Source: Onchocerca lupi
Taxonomy: Eukaryota; Nematoda; Chromadorea; Rhabditida; Onchocercidae
Direction: 5' to 3'
DNA length: 64,000 nucleotides
Assembly: GCA_028564675.1 (NCBI GenBank)
Contig: JAOVVO010000164.1
Coordinates: forward strand, 1-64,000
The notes below the pieces were generated by a model, which was not told the origin of the DNA, made no database searches, and saw only the letters and a program-made list of their open reading frames with translations. Below are positions 13,309-26,912 of this stretch, in pieces (positions within the stretch are counted from its first letter, which is position 1; every line of letters begins with the position of its first letter). A program made the position numbers and the translations under genes.

Positions 13309-15304
13309 ACCGATTCCATTCTTCATAAATCGTGCAATTATGAATATTGTCATCGAAATTTCCTCCTTCATCCACCTTTATTAAGACTTTCAGTGGGCAT
13401 ACTACGTTGCGACACACCTTTTTGATGTTATGTCCAGCTTCTCTTGCACTTTATCATTGGTGTTCATTGTTGTTCATGTCATGTTTATGATGTTTTTGCT
13501 ACATTCGAATATACTGCGATTGTTGTCTAACTTCAAGAGATATGTTGAAATCGATTTTCATGCTTTCGAACTGTTTGTTATTCATAAATCTGTAAACGTT
13601 ACCTTCAGTATTTACTTTTTTTCTGTGTATGTCTTGTGGATTCTGACTAGTAGCTATAACCGGTTGGTTTATTATGGTTGTTATAGGTTTATCGATCCAT
13701 CTGTTGATTTGATTGATTGTACGGGATAGTTTAGTTCAGTTTGAATTTACTTTCACTTCCATTTTATTATCAGCTGTTTTTATTTTTAGGTTATCCACAT
13801 GGTATCATTTCTTTCATGTGTATTTTGTTATATATTTTCTACGCTGGGAACTGATTTTTCCACACTACATATTTGGTTCAGAAACTGCCATAAATTGTTT
13901 ATCTGTGTAGCTTTTTAGCATTGCCGAGTTGTTCTTTACAAATAATAGTCCTTTTATTTATTGCGAAATTTCTTGTAATTATGTGTTAGTGTCGATTGAA
14001 GAAATTTGATAAATATAGAATGATTAAATCATGACGTCTTCATACTTATATCTAGTTAAGGTATCAATTTATAAGCGGCAATAAAGTCCGTTAAAAAAAT
14101 TTTGGAAATCTTTTCTTATTCCTCCTCTGCAGTTAGATCGTCGCTTGGATTTATCACCTCCTTCTTAGCTGATCAATTAGGAGGAAGGAAACCGAACTTT
14201 TTATAGTTTCAAAATTCGTCTATTCATTTCGAGACTAGTGGCAGGTGGCAAGGGTTTTTTTTTTCAAGCTTTGGATTGTCTAACATCCTGGGGGGTAAAA
14301 AGGGAATTTTCACGAGATAATTACTGCTTGCAAATTTTTAAATTCGCATTCATACTTAACCATATGACGGTATTTGTTTTCCAGCTTGCCACTCATGAAG
14401 GTAATGTGTTCACTTGTACAGACAGTGTACAATTTGTAACACTGAAAGAACAGTTTTGCAAATTGGTAATCTTGCCAGCTTTTGAGCAATTCTCTCAACT
14501 TCGTTGATCTACTGCATTTTTAAAATTACTAAACTTAGCAAAACAAATATGTGTAAATAATTTATGAAAGGTTATATCGATAGAGGTTTACCTTCCCACG
14601 GAAAATGCATTTTGGTATCTTCGCTTAGTGGTATTCACCTGTAAAATTTCATCGTTGGAAATCTTATAGAAGTCATAAAATATATGTTTCAGTAGAATAA
14701 GCGACATTGATAAACTTGGAAATTAGAGTTACGTAAGGATGTTTCTGATTTCAATTTTAAGCAATGGAATAGATTGTTTGCTATTGTAATTGAAAACGAA
14801 TAAATCATAGAGGAAATGAGGTAAAAGTTGGTGTTTAGAATCTTCTCAGACATTAAAAAAAAAAGAGGTGACAGCAATTAAAAATGCACAGCAGCTATCA
14901 AATCATGATTTGTTATACATTTCCAATGATAAATTAAAATGATAATTTCAGATTGAATTTTAAAAAAGTCAAGAAGCAGCGAGAAGTCAACCATGAACAA
15001 ACGATTTGATGAAATATAATGGTAAATTACACAAGCTATCTTTCAACCATAATGAAAGGATGGTAAAATTATTGCACTCTCCATACACAATAAATAGCTA
15101 CGATGTTAACATCATCAATTAACTAATCCTTGATATATTTTGAAAAAGAAGATTGTCTTGAATACAAAAGTATTTTTAGAATTCTTTTGTAGACTAAGTT
15201 TTAATTCTGTCTTTTTTTTTCATAAGAATGAAAGAAAAATAACACAATCATTAGTAATATAATTATCGGGAATGCAGTGAATTGAAATACTCGAAGTTCA
15301 GCTG
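13309..15304. other. Convergent 3' region between the SUV420 and ENPP-like genes
   Basis: Both flanking genes point into this 2-kb stretch. Several open frames (for example at 13430 and 13713) are Phe/Tyr/Val-rich, have AT-driven composition and show no domain, so I treat them as untranslated. A plausible polyadenylation signal for the upstream gene is at 14080-14085. A poly(T) tract lies at about 14257. Confidence 0.5.
14080..14085 (+). terminator. Candidate AATAAA polyadenylation signal
   Basis: AATAAA about 770 bases after the stop codon of the SUV420 gene, followed by a T-poor, A-rich run. This was the clearest canonical signal I saw in the region. A nearer non-canonical signal could be the one used. 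Confidence 0.35.
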
Positions 15305-18300
15305 TCATAATATTAGTGAATATAAAAATTGATCATATATGATAAAGGATGAGATCAGTATGGTGAAGTATATGGAAGATAATTGGTAATTGGATGCAGT
15401 AAATGCGCGCATATTCTCGGGTACAGATCGAGTTTCCCAGCCACTGCTCAAGAGATCTTCTACATTTGACCACGTACCATTATGTCGATGTGGCGGCTCG
15501 ATCCCAAATATATTCATCATTACCTGCCAAAATTCAATAAATCTCCAAAAGAAGAAAAAAAAACTTATTTAAGTTCAAACGAATTTAAGTTTAATATAAG
15601 TTTATTTAAGTTTATGCATATTTAAACTTCATACAAGGAAGTAGCATACTTAAAAGATCCTGAAGCAGGTATTGCTTATTTCCTAACTTATTTTACTAAT
15701 TGATAATCAAATATTCAATTGCTTAGCAATTCATTTTAAATGTAACGGTAAACAAATAAGGCCCACAAGTTTATGATTCTACTTTAAATAGGATTTACCT
15801 GATAGATATCAACTACATTGATATGTGAAGCTTCATAATCTTCTTTAAAGGCTGAAAGAAATAATTTTATCGTAAAAGGATATAAAAACTAATTCAAAAT
15901 TTTATGTAATTAAAAATGAAAACAAATTTAACATTTACGGTAAGCAAAAATCGCCTAAATGTGTATATCATTTATCTTGCAGATACATGCAAAACAAATG
16001 TTTCATTTCGTTTTCTTTTTTGATCTCGAAAAATCTCGAAGACTTGCCCGGTCCTCGAGCAAAAAAAATGCCATGCATGTTGAAATTTTCATTATCCCAA
16101 CCATCAGTTGATAGAATATCTCTTTCTTGCTCATCATGCGGTGGTAAAGAAGGTAATTCACGCTGCAAATTGATTTCATTTATAGCAATTTTTTTTTTTC
16201 AATTATAATCCTTCCTATATCTATGTGTCATAGGTAAATAATTGCCAATAAAAAATAGCTGAGAAATGTTTTTAATACCAGAATTGCATCCGTGGGAAGT
16301 TTTAATATCTCTTTTATTTGCTAGATTCTGAAAAAAAAGTAGCATGAAAGTGAATAATATGAAGAAAAGTATTATTAAAAAAATTTATGCAATATATTCG
16401 AAATGATGAAGAGAATAGGAATGTAATGATGATTATACCGTCAAGACAGTTGCACCTGGCCGAGTGAACAACACAATTTCTGGCATATATTTAAAATTTT
16501 TCCAATGGAAACGATATGGTAAATCGGCTGTTTGATAAACTGATACAAGCGGTTGTTCATTTTCATCATAATCACCCATCGGCGCCCACTGATCGCATAA
16601 TTTCAATTCAAAAAATACCTTAAAAATAATTATACCTGGAAATGATCGTTCGAATCTAAGAATAAAATGATTCAGAAAACTAGTATCTGATATTTCAATA
16701 ATGCATTTCTTTTTAATCAAAAAAATGACAGGCTGTAAAATATGTGAACTTGATTATGCGCATCTTGTTTTTGATCCAGTTCGGATTTAACCGGAAAATC
16801 TGCATAATTTGCATGATCTGGCACGATTTTTCTTGATAAAATAGCAATTTTGATTTGTTTTAATGAAACCTAATTGTTAATTTGTTTTAATGTTAAATAC
16901 ATATAGTAATAAAGATGGATTACATACCTCATTAGCCTCATCCGGATTTGTGAAAACCATCATCATTGCATGATGATTAACTACTTTCTGAATTTTTGAA
17001 TAATCCGTTAGACATTCTTCGATGAAAAATTGCTCTTCTTGTTCTACCGTATACAAGCCATGCGTCGAGATTACCATCAAATTTGTTGATTCGAAAAGTT
17101 TGGCAGCATCAAGTTTCTGCTATAATGTGGGCAGATACTTCAAGTATTGATGCTTATGATACGTATTCGAATATTTTCGCTTACAATTTTCGGAAAAGCA
17201 GGAATAACATTTTTATATAAAATATATTTTCTGGGAATAGTTTTGAAACTGGTAAAAAAAAAAAGGAATGACCTGTAACATAAGAAGACTCAAATCAACG
17301 TTAATAAGTGCTTGCTTTAACTCGTCGCTACGTAGTCCAAATGTTTCTAATGCTGCCTGCACGCCACCATATCGAATTAGGAAAAACTAAAATACTTGAA
17401 ATCATTTCAGCATAGATAAGTTTCATAAATCATGAGTGGATTCAACATATTCATTGATGATTTGATAAAGCTACGGTTAGATTCAATGAAGTACATTGGA
17501 AATAAGAAGTTATTTCATCATTGATCAATAATTAAATAGTCATTACAATTGCTAAATTAAATTACTTGTTGCTTATAAGGTTGATATTTGGTAATTCGTT
17601 CGATGATCTCTGGAAAATAGTTTATCAGTGCATCAGTTTGGCCTGGTGCTGAAACATTATACTTACGCTCCTGTGGCACTTGCACAATCATATCTTGATG
17701 TGGAAGCTGCAAATATTACTTATTTAAAATACCTAAATTTGAAAAATTAAAATTAAAATGACAAGAAAAGAAATGGCTGAAAATTTTTAACAAAGTCAAG
17801 CAAAAAAGTTAGTAACTTACTCTTGTAATGTTGAGAAAGAATCTGTCTCAAACTAAAAACTATTTCTTACCTGAATTTCAACTCCTATCTATTATATTAT
17901 TTATCAGGAATGGCTAAATTGTGGTAAGTCTTGATATAAAAACGTAATTTTATCTTATACAGTCCATTAATAGATCAGTTTTTTACTTAAATTTATTTTT
18001 CTAATTTAAAGCATTAGTATTGACTAAATTCTTAGTGAGAAAACATTTTCATTTAGAAATATTTTTATTTCATTTTGTTTCTTAACAATTAATTTAAACT
18101 TACATCACATCCCGGCATCCAATAACAATGCACATCAACGTTTGATTTACCTGTGGTATACCATGCTGGTACCACACCATCAGGCCACCAGATATCGCCA
18201 ACGCGATTTGTTTCACCGTTCGAAAACTTTCTATTCCTAACTCTGTCCCACATGTAATTAGCACCAAAGCCATGATTTTCTGCATACAAACCTGCAGCTT

Positions 18301-18731
18301 TGACGGATTTGAATTTTTAATCCATGCTTACTTGAACTTGCATATTTGCATCCTTTGCTAAAGTCAAATAATATAGAGAAAATTTCTCACTAATGTTTCT
18401 CTTCGATCTTTCATAGTTTAACTTTAAATGAATTCTGAATTGAGACAATCATTTTGGATTCAGAAAGCTGGATGATGTGAATGAAATTAAGACGACAACC
18501 TGTTACAAGACTCATCCAATTCGGATAATTGTGAGTTGGATAAACAGGTTTTAGAAAATCACTGTATACGCCATTTTGAGTTAGCAATCGGAAACCAGCA
18601 TCTGACTGATTCAGTAATGCTTTCCCATATCCATCTATGATAAATACAATTAAATTTTGACCACAAGGTATTTTTTCACTTGCAGCAACGAAATGCGCTA
18701 TTATGCAAATTATATACTGGCGATACCACAT
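15305..18731 (-). CDS. ENPP-family ectophosphodiesterase with a lost active site (pseudoenzyme)
   Basis: Ten exons: 18500-18731, 18104-18291, 17566-17706, 17273-17386, 16928-17116, 16750-16869, 16439-16618, 16048-16162, 15799-15851 and 15305-15523; 516 residues, close to vertebrate ENPP4/5. A signal peptide precedes residue 20. Family landmarks are clear: IVFIIDGYG, YPNWMSLVTGLYAENHG, GFGANYMWD, WMPGCD, LMVISTHG, GIFFARGPAF and NGTWSNVEDLL. A C-terminal hydrophobic segment (IYFTILISSFIIY) suggests a membrane anchor. Compared with the catalytic set (Asp, nucleophile Thr, Asp and His of PDxxGH, Asp-His of SDHG, His of GxHGYDN), only the first Asp and the His of STHG remain. The Thr is Asn (PTHNYPN), the PDxxGH motif is absent, SDHG is STHG and HGYDN is DGWDN. 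The fold is kept while catalysis is probably lost. The ninth intron (15852-16047) uses a GC donor. Confidence 0.85.
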
Positions 18732-18740
18732 AATTCCTGA
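18732..18740 (-). promoter_or_regulatory. Putative spliced-leader trans-splice acceptor of the ENPP-like gene
   Basis: On the minus strand TTTCAG is followed after five bases (GAATT) by the start ATG. No upstream exon in matching phase was found, so this is best read as a trans-splice acceptor giving a 5-nt 5' UTR. This is typical of nematode genes. Trans-splicing itself is inferred. Confidence 0.55.
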
Positions 18741-21488
18741 AACATCTTTTCAAATGATAAAAATTAATCATTTGTCAAAAATTTTCAAATAAACATTTTC
18801 GGGAAATTTTGATTCTACAATTCGGAAAGCGAATAAAATATATTTAAATAATTCTGTAGGATAAGTTAATTGTTTTAGAAAAATGGAATCAAAAAATTTT
18901 TCTATTGGAAATGATTAGAAGTCAGAAAACTTACAAAAGCTGTAAAATATGGAATTGCAAATTAAAGCTTTAGAACTTTTTGAAAATGTAAGAATCATTT
19001 TTGATTAATAGAGCAATCGATTATGGATTATTGAGCCCACCTTATCGCACGATAATTGAAAAAGATGTTCGCACAATGAAGATACACCTGAAATGAACTC
19101 ATGACAGGAAATATTGATCCATTTTAATTAATTCACCTTGATTAGATAGATTATCGATGTATGATTGATATTTTGATACTTGAAATAAAGCCAAAATTTG
19201 AAACGAAATGAAAAAACAAAGTAGCAAACGTTGCAGGTCAACTATTTCTTCCGTAAAATTCGTATGTACTTGAAATAAAATATAGCGGTTTTTCTGTCCT
19301 AAAACTGTTTTCTAAAACTCGTCAATAGCGATCAACCAAAAAGTGATTTTTGGCTATAACAAGATTTCAGTCATTTTTTTGATAAAAAGTTTCAACAAAC
19401 TAAAATTTCGAATTACTGATAGCTTGATTAGTAGATGAATCAAAGGAAATAGAATATTATGAGAAATTGTAATGGCAATTTTCTTGTGATGAACGCATAT
19501 AAGCACATATGTCGTAACATTGGATGGTACTAACACTGAACAAAAAACTTAACAATCTTGATATAACAGTATGTTGCTGTTCAAAATTACTTGATCTCGG
19601 AGTGGCGGGGGAATAATCCGACTATAAAACGGTAATGTAGTTGTGAAAAGAAAAAGATAATTATCAGAGGTTGTTCAATTTGTCACCTGTTTTAACTTAT
19701 ACATCCATGTAGTCTTATTTTGGAAGACGAGGATAAAAATAACAATATCAACAAGTATTATTTAAATTAATGTACTCAAAAGAGAAATTATAAAATAAAT
19801 TTAGTGCAAAAAGGAACACTAAGCAATAAATATGAAATAAACGATAGAAGTGAATGCGATTCGATCATCACTTATTCCAGCAGCACTCAATCAATCAAAA
19901 TCTGGAATTTTGCTTTAAAGTACACAAATTTAGTCCGGTCGGAAAGAGCTTTTAGTTGAAATTAATCGTAGCGCATTTTAATTTCCTTTTCGTTAAATCA
20001 ATTTTTAGACTCAAATTATTTGCTTATTTATTAGTTAAATATTTGAATGATTCGAACTACCGACTGAAAAAACTATCAAAGCAGTCAAAATTTTTAAAAA
20101 TTTAAGTATTATATTCGATCAGAAGAAAAATAATGCATTATCATTTTTCATTAATGAAGAATTTTTTAAATTAGCATAATGATGAAGCCTTTTTCAATTT
20201 CCAAATGAATTAGTTCAAATTACCAAGTTACTTTACCAAATCTTACAACTTGATAAGTATATATGCCTACTGAAATCCATGAAAGAGTGCTAGAGAAAAA
20301 AATAAAAAGTTATGGCTAATAAAACAAGGGAAAAATAATTGTAATATAAAATTATTAAATAATATTATATATGGGAGTTTCTCTTGATGAAAGCCCAGGC
20401 CATATCTGAAAAGCGAAATTCTGTCAAAAAAATTCAATTATAGCTCAATTCAATGTCTTCCACTTTTTTCTTTTTTTTTTTTACTGAAAATAATAACCAA
20501 AAATCTTTTTTTTAATAACAAGATGAATGTAAAAAGAGAAGAAAAATGAAAATAAATGAGAGTTATTTGTCAGAAGCTGATTTCAAAAATTGTCGAAATT
20601 TCTCACCAAGAATAAATCTGCATGCAAATAGACATAATATCAACCATTTCCAGTTGAAATTAAACATACTAATTCACGATTTATTAAAAATTGAAATGGA
20701 AGTAAAACTCCAAAATTTTGACAAATCATGAGTTATACTGCGAATAAAATTTAAAAAAAACAAAACTAGTGGGAGAAAAACAAAAACACTAGTGCACATT
20801 ATTTGTTCTAAAAAAAAAAATCCGTCTTTCAGATAGAACAATTGTTCAATTTGACCGCCTAAAATTTTTTTTATTTTTGAAAAAACTATGGTTTTAACCA
20901 TAATTATTATATAAAAAATGATTTGTTGATAAATTATACGATATTCTTCAAATGATTTGGTTCATTTTTTATTTGCAAATGATGTTTGCTCGTTAGATGG
21001 TAAACATTTTAAAAGGTCAAAAATAGAAACTTATTTTAGCAAATAAAAATTTTGAAATATTATTTCATACATAGTATGTTTTAAAAATTAAATGATGCAA
21101 AATTTATGGACTTTCACATATAGCTTTAACTATTGATAGCTATAAAAGAAGGATATATTGAACAAGTTCAAGTTGCATTTAATTAAAAATGATAAATGTG
21201 ATTGTTCGTTTTATGGTAATTTATTTGCATGAAAATATTTATTAATTTCATCTTACTCCTACATGAACATAATTCAAAAAAGCGCCAACATTTCCTGCAT
21301 TATCAAAATTGCCTGTCTGGAAAAAATTATTTCAAAATAAGTTTGATCACTTTGTGATTTTTTGAATCTTTGCGAATGTTTGATGAAAAATTTCTACATA
21401 TTAATGGATTGCAATGAAAAAATTATTTAATCCATCGATTTATAATGATAGAAAAATCTGATCGATTATACTGGAAAAAATTTTTAAT

Positions 21489-21683
21489 TTAACAAATTGA
21501 TAAGCAAAAGAAGAAAAGGCCAACAATATATATCACAACTTCAGAAGAAAATACAGTGTAGAAATGTTGTATATATCTCGTTTCAAAGACACAACTGCCC
21601 GTCGGATATGATCGAATGTCAGCATTATCAAAAGATGCTCGGCGATGACGACCGTTTTTACCAGTTTTTTTAAAATCTATCAT
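21489..21683 (-). CDS. Candidate small protein with C-terminal membrane segment
   Basis: ATG at 21683, 64 codons. The first half is basic with an RRAS motif (PKA-like) inside GRHRRASFDNADIRS. The end is hydrophobic (VVIYIVGLFFFCLSIC), as in a tail-anchored protein. About 170 bases downstream, a segment near 21250-21318, bracketed by a TTTCCAG acceptor and a GTAAGA donor, reads NFDNAGNVGAFLNY, which resembles the FDNAD motif. This raises the possibility of a spliced gene, but the next acceptor I could find introduces an immediate stop. Not recognised; low confidence. Confidence 0.25.
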   Translation of the reverse strand: MIDFKKTGKNGRHRRASFDNADIRSYPTGSCVFETRYIQHFYTVFSSEVVIYIVGLFFFCLSIC

Positions 21684-24600
21684 TTAGATGGGTTGTCATT
21701 GAAATGACAGCAATATCAATCAAAGAAATGCTTTGAATTGTAGAGAATGATCACAATGAAAATCAATTTAAGTTTCGAATTCAATTCAACTATACTGTAT
21801 TAAAATACATCATAGTTGTTTGTAACTGGATGAAAGATCACTGATCGATGAGTATTTTAATGAATCAAGTTAAATTATCATTTCAAGCAAATGAGTCACA
21901 CTGAACGGAAGAATCATTCAGTGGTAACCATTCAAAAGTATGACAGTTTGAAGTATGTTGAAGTGATTTTTGAAATTTCCGGTTAAAAATGGAAATGATA
22001 AATGATCAACAAACAAATGCAAGCATTGTTTCGTGGCTTCTTCTTCACTTCTCACTGATACACTTAAAAATTTTACTAAACTAAATATTTGTAAATTGCC
22101 AGTACAACTCTAATTTCAATTTTTTAATATAGATCGTAATTACAGAAAAAAGTAAACAAGATGATGATGATGATTCAGTGCTGAAGACGGTTGGCTTTGT
22201 TGTTTGGTACCAGTTTAGCAAACTGGCTTACACAGCTTAAAAATTGTTCCCATCCTCATTGTTTGCTATTTACCAACTGACACTGTTATTAAACACCTTA
22301 TTCCAAATGACTTAATTGATTCACTTTGGTTATTTAGTCAAAATAATGAATTTTTTTTTCGCCTACTAAATTAATGAAATTCTAGTTATCAATGTTAATA
22401 TGATCAGACAAATTATTGGCAAGCCTATTAATTCATTTCACATAATCCTGAATTTGGAAAAAACAAAAGAGAATGGATATGTATTTGATCCAAAAAATTA
22501 TTCGAAATTTTATAATATCAAGAATAGATTCCACAAATTGACAGATGAACAGTATTTTGTAAAACTTGATCAACTCCCGGGAAACTGAATGTACTACCGA
22601 AGAAGATACGGATTCTTTACATCCTTCGGAACAATCTTATACTTCACGTTATAGGATTATATGAGAATTTATGCATGAAGTTTGTTTAGTTGTGATTTTA
22701 AAAACTTATCTTTTCTTTTTTTACTCGAAAAACTTCATAGCAATGTTGTTATAGTTTCCATAAATTAAGCAATGCAAATTTGTCAAAACAGCCATAAAAT
22801 CAACTCAACTGTCAAGCATTTGATGCATAGTAATTTGTCGAGATTAATCAAAACTTTCGATCACTAATTTGATGGATAAGTAAATTTAAATTTTTCCATC
22901 GAGTATTCCATAATTTTTACAACTTGTCTTCATGTCATTTTCCAACAAAGAGAGAAATCAAAAATGGAATGTAACAAAATGATTATATCTTGATAGCATA
23001 AAATCAATTAATCATTGAGAAACATTTATTTGCACTCAGTCGTTTAAAACGAAATTGATATGTCACATGGGAACATTTCCAAATTATGAGAATCACAGGG
23101 CATTCCTTGGAAATATTTCGAGAATATTTTCTTGAACTCATTTAAAATTGCAAGTAGAGATTGAAATTATGGATAGCAAATCGCATATCATTAATATTAA
23201 AAGTCCGGCATACTGTAAAATCAATTCAGTCTTTTTGTACTGCTAAATGTAATGATGCAAATATTGGAAATTATCTGATCAAATTTGAGCACAATAATTG
23301 TAATTAAGTTATCATATATCTGAAATTCATGTTAAAAATTGATAAAAATTATTGTTGATTGAAGTTTCAATTAGCATTTTAAAGTAAAAGAGATAATCGC
23401 TTGTAAACAAATAGAAGGATATTTATATTCTATCTTATAGTTAAGTTCATGATCTATTTTCGATGTATCAAGCAGAAAAGAGAGCATAAAATCTAAGAAA
23501 AAAATAATATTAGGTAAATCCAGATGAACCAGTTATAGGTATGTTACTGAAATATGCATCTAAATTTTACATTCAAATGCTTAAATTTTGATTAGTTAAT
23601 CAATTTGGCCAGAAAGCAGCGTCATATGTTCTTCTCAATCACAGAAATTTTTCTGAAGAAGCAAAAAAAAAAAGAAAAATCAATACGGTTTAGAAATATA
23701 ATTCCCTTTTTGCATAACAAACATAAAATAGAAGATATGATAATAACAACATGATTCTTTAAAAACATCCAAACTTGCAAAACTAATACTTGGCTTATTA
23801 TATTTCTGTTTCATCAATTATTGCTGGATAGGATTACGGTACATGCAACGATCCTTGTGCTCATTCATATAATCCTGATGTTGTTGTAAGAAATAATCGT
23901 TATGAGCAATTAATTATCTGACAAAAATATTATTGTGATTGGAAACTTTATTTTATCCCTAAAATATTATTTCTTTACTTGTAATCCAAGAAAAAATACC
24001 TTTCTTCCACATATAGTTATAAATAAATAATAACAAATATCATTATGAACTTTTTGGAATTTGATATTATGCTCACTGACCTTTTCAAAAGCTTACAAAG
24101 GATTATTTTCAGCGGTAAATGTAGCAATTTTAAAATTTTATTGATGTTTAGGAAATTTGAAAATTGCTATAGCATCTTCTATAATCTTTGATAAGCAGCT
24201 TACATTCCTAGTTTTGTACTAGATTTGATACATACGTATTGTCAAGTATTAGAAGTGCTCTTGAAATAACATGCATGCAGAATTTACTTGCAAATTGCAC
24301 AATTTTATCTGCTACACTGATAATTTACCAGAAAATTATTTGCTTCACTGAATTCAGTTATATTTTTGACAGAATGACATAAAATACCTGACATAAATAC
24401 TGTTTATCAAAAGATAAAATTATCAAAAGAATGGCGCTTACTTCCAATTATCTTTCTTCTTTCATCATTTTGAAAATTCAGTTCGAATGACGAATCATTT
24501 CTCATTTATTAAAACGAAGTTTTGTTTATTACAACTGGTCTGATCTACAAAAAACTTTCGAATTTGCCACTTTTTCTTCTGTATTTTCAAAGTTCTAGAT

Positions 24601-26890
24601 GAATCGTGAACTTTTTTTTAGAATAAAAATTCTATGCCAATTTCGAAATGGAAAAGTTTACAAACAAAAAACAATCAACTCAAATAGATCACAGAAAAAA
24701 TTTTTTTAAGCTTTTCTTATTCTAAAAATAAAGAGACTTTTTTTTTTTTGAGCAGAATCTAAAGCTTATCAAAGGCTATTTAAATCTGCAATTGTATGGT
24801 AAAATGAAATATCTGAATTCATCTAATTTCGCGCATGCTTTGACAACAATCCATCAAGCTGTTTCTGTTGTTACCCATTCGTAATTTAACTTTCGTTTTT
24901 CTCATTTTTTCCTTTTTTTTTTCTTTTTGTACATTATAAAGCATTTATTGCTTTCCGGAGCTGTAAAATTTATCTTTATCTCTTCTTGCCTTTCTTTATG
25001 TCCACGAGTCTAAAATTCACATCAACTTAATCAATATTTTCATATCTTCTTCTCTTCACTATATTCTTTAAGTTAATTAACTTTTCTGAGTTCTTTTTTT
25101 CCGCTTCACGTCATTTAATCAATACCCACTTTGTTAAACTCCTTTGGTGAATGTCTAGGAAAAAAAAAAACAAAATCCTTTATTTTTTTTTTTTGAATGA
25201 TTTTAGTTTAAATAACCATTGCTGCTTAACTTCTTCTAATTTAAAAGTAATCTTCTAATAGTGATATGCGCAAATCTAATGATGGAATATAAAAATTGCT
25301 ATTTAATTTTTTTTTTTTCAAATGAAAGATTACATTTGATGATGGTTGCCTTTATTGAGAATAAAATGAATGATTACAACGATGACAAGCTAATTGAGCA
25401 GCTATCATTTTCCTCGTCATTTTGTAAGTATTCTTTTTTCTTGCCTCATCAAATAATTTCATCAGTAAAAATTGCTTGTTATTTTTGAAAAATGCTTGAT
25501 TCTGCCATCCTTCATCATCAAATGCATCGCAACAAAACAATCGAAATATTCAAATAAACAGTGCATGGAAACTAATGTTATAGTTCGGTAAATTATTACA
25601 CGAATATGAAAATTTCATTATTTAAAAATTGATTTCATTACTAAAAAGAATATTGACGGTTTTTTTATTCTTTTTTTTCTTCACAGCAATTTTTAAAATT
25701 TAAGTTTAAAATTCAAAGCAAAAAATTCCGATGACTAAAGTTGTTTTTAATTTTTGTATATGGCTAAAAATTTTTCAGTTTTATCAACAACAATTGATAT
25801 TGCTCGAACTGATGGAAAATAAATATTACATCGAATAAATGGTGTAAAAGATGCATTAATTAAGGCACTAAACATTTTTCTTTTTCCTCGAATTATGATA
25901 TGGAAAGATTGACAATTCACTTTCTTTTCCCTTTTTTTTTTTTTTTTTTTTTTTATAGTATTAGTGAATTAAATTAAGTATACTTAAGATGGAAAGTGGT
26001 ATTTAGCAGTTCGATGTTCACCGATAAATAGTAGTGTTTATATTCATAAGGATGAGCGACGTCATCAATCTCAATTATAATTGAACACAAAAAAAGAAGA
26101 AAAAGAAAAATCCCTTTTCATGCCGCCCGAAACATTTTATTTTTCTAAAATATTTGTTAATAGTGCTAATAAACAAAAAGTCGGTGATTTTAATTTCTTT
26201 TATAATTATTTAAGCTTTCGAAAAGTTTTGCGAAAAACGAAGTCCAAATTATAAAGCTTCAAACTATTTAAATTTATATTAAAAAAAAAAAAAAAAACGA
26301 TAGAGAATTTTCTGGTGTTTAATCTTTTTCACAAATATTTAAAGTTGAGAAGAATATGGATTTTTCAAGTTCCACTACGAAAACTATCAACATGATCGAA
26401 AATAATTAGGAAGTGATTTTGATATTAATAGAACAAATAAAATTATATTTACATTCAAAAGTGCAGTAGAATCTTGTTGAATTTTCCTTGTAACATTATT
26501 CGGGATAACTACACATTGAATGACAAGTTCTATTACACGTGATTATTATATTTATTGATTTTTTCAAACTTAAGAACATCTTACTGAAAAGGATATATAA
26601 TTTATTTTAAAAATGTTATAATAGTTGACTAAGATATCTGATAAAACTAATGATTTTACAAATTTTTGTCAATTTTTTTTCAAATAATTTTCAAATAAAT
26701 TAAAATATTATTCATCTTAACAGGTATTTCGATTTCTTCTTTGTATTCTCTTTTTTTTTTTTTATTTTAGAGGTGAAAAATATTTCGTTTGATTATTTTC
26801 ATTTAAAAGTCAAAAGATTCTGATTCAAATTTTTTTTAAGTTGCAAAATAAAAATTTTAAACAATAAAATAATTTTTCATACTATCAGCA

Positions 26891-26912
26891 GTTATTATTA
26901 TTATTATTATTC
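26891..26912 (+). repeat. Short (TTA)n microsatellite
   Basis: About seven TTA units in an AT-rich spacer. Confidence 0.8.

Noticed and set aside
16267..16329. An exon-like segment with a strong TTTTTTTTCAG acceptor inside the ENPP-like gene (reads NLANKRDIKTSHGCNS)
   Set aside because: Its only donor leaves a phase that gives an immediate stop in the next exon. Skipping it joins the neighbouring exons in phase and matches family length, so it is treated as intronic.
18989..20270. Minus-strand acceptor/donor pairs at about 19026-19088 and 20240-20265 that looked like exons of a gene upstream of the ENPP-like gene
   Set aside because: The phases do not connect (one join creates TAG at once), and no domain is visible in the translations.
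22400..22588. 62-codon plus-strand open frame
   Set aside because: Lys/Asn/Phe-rich composition as expected for AT-rich random sequence, no flanking splice signals in phase, no motif.
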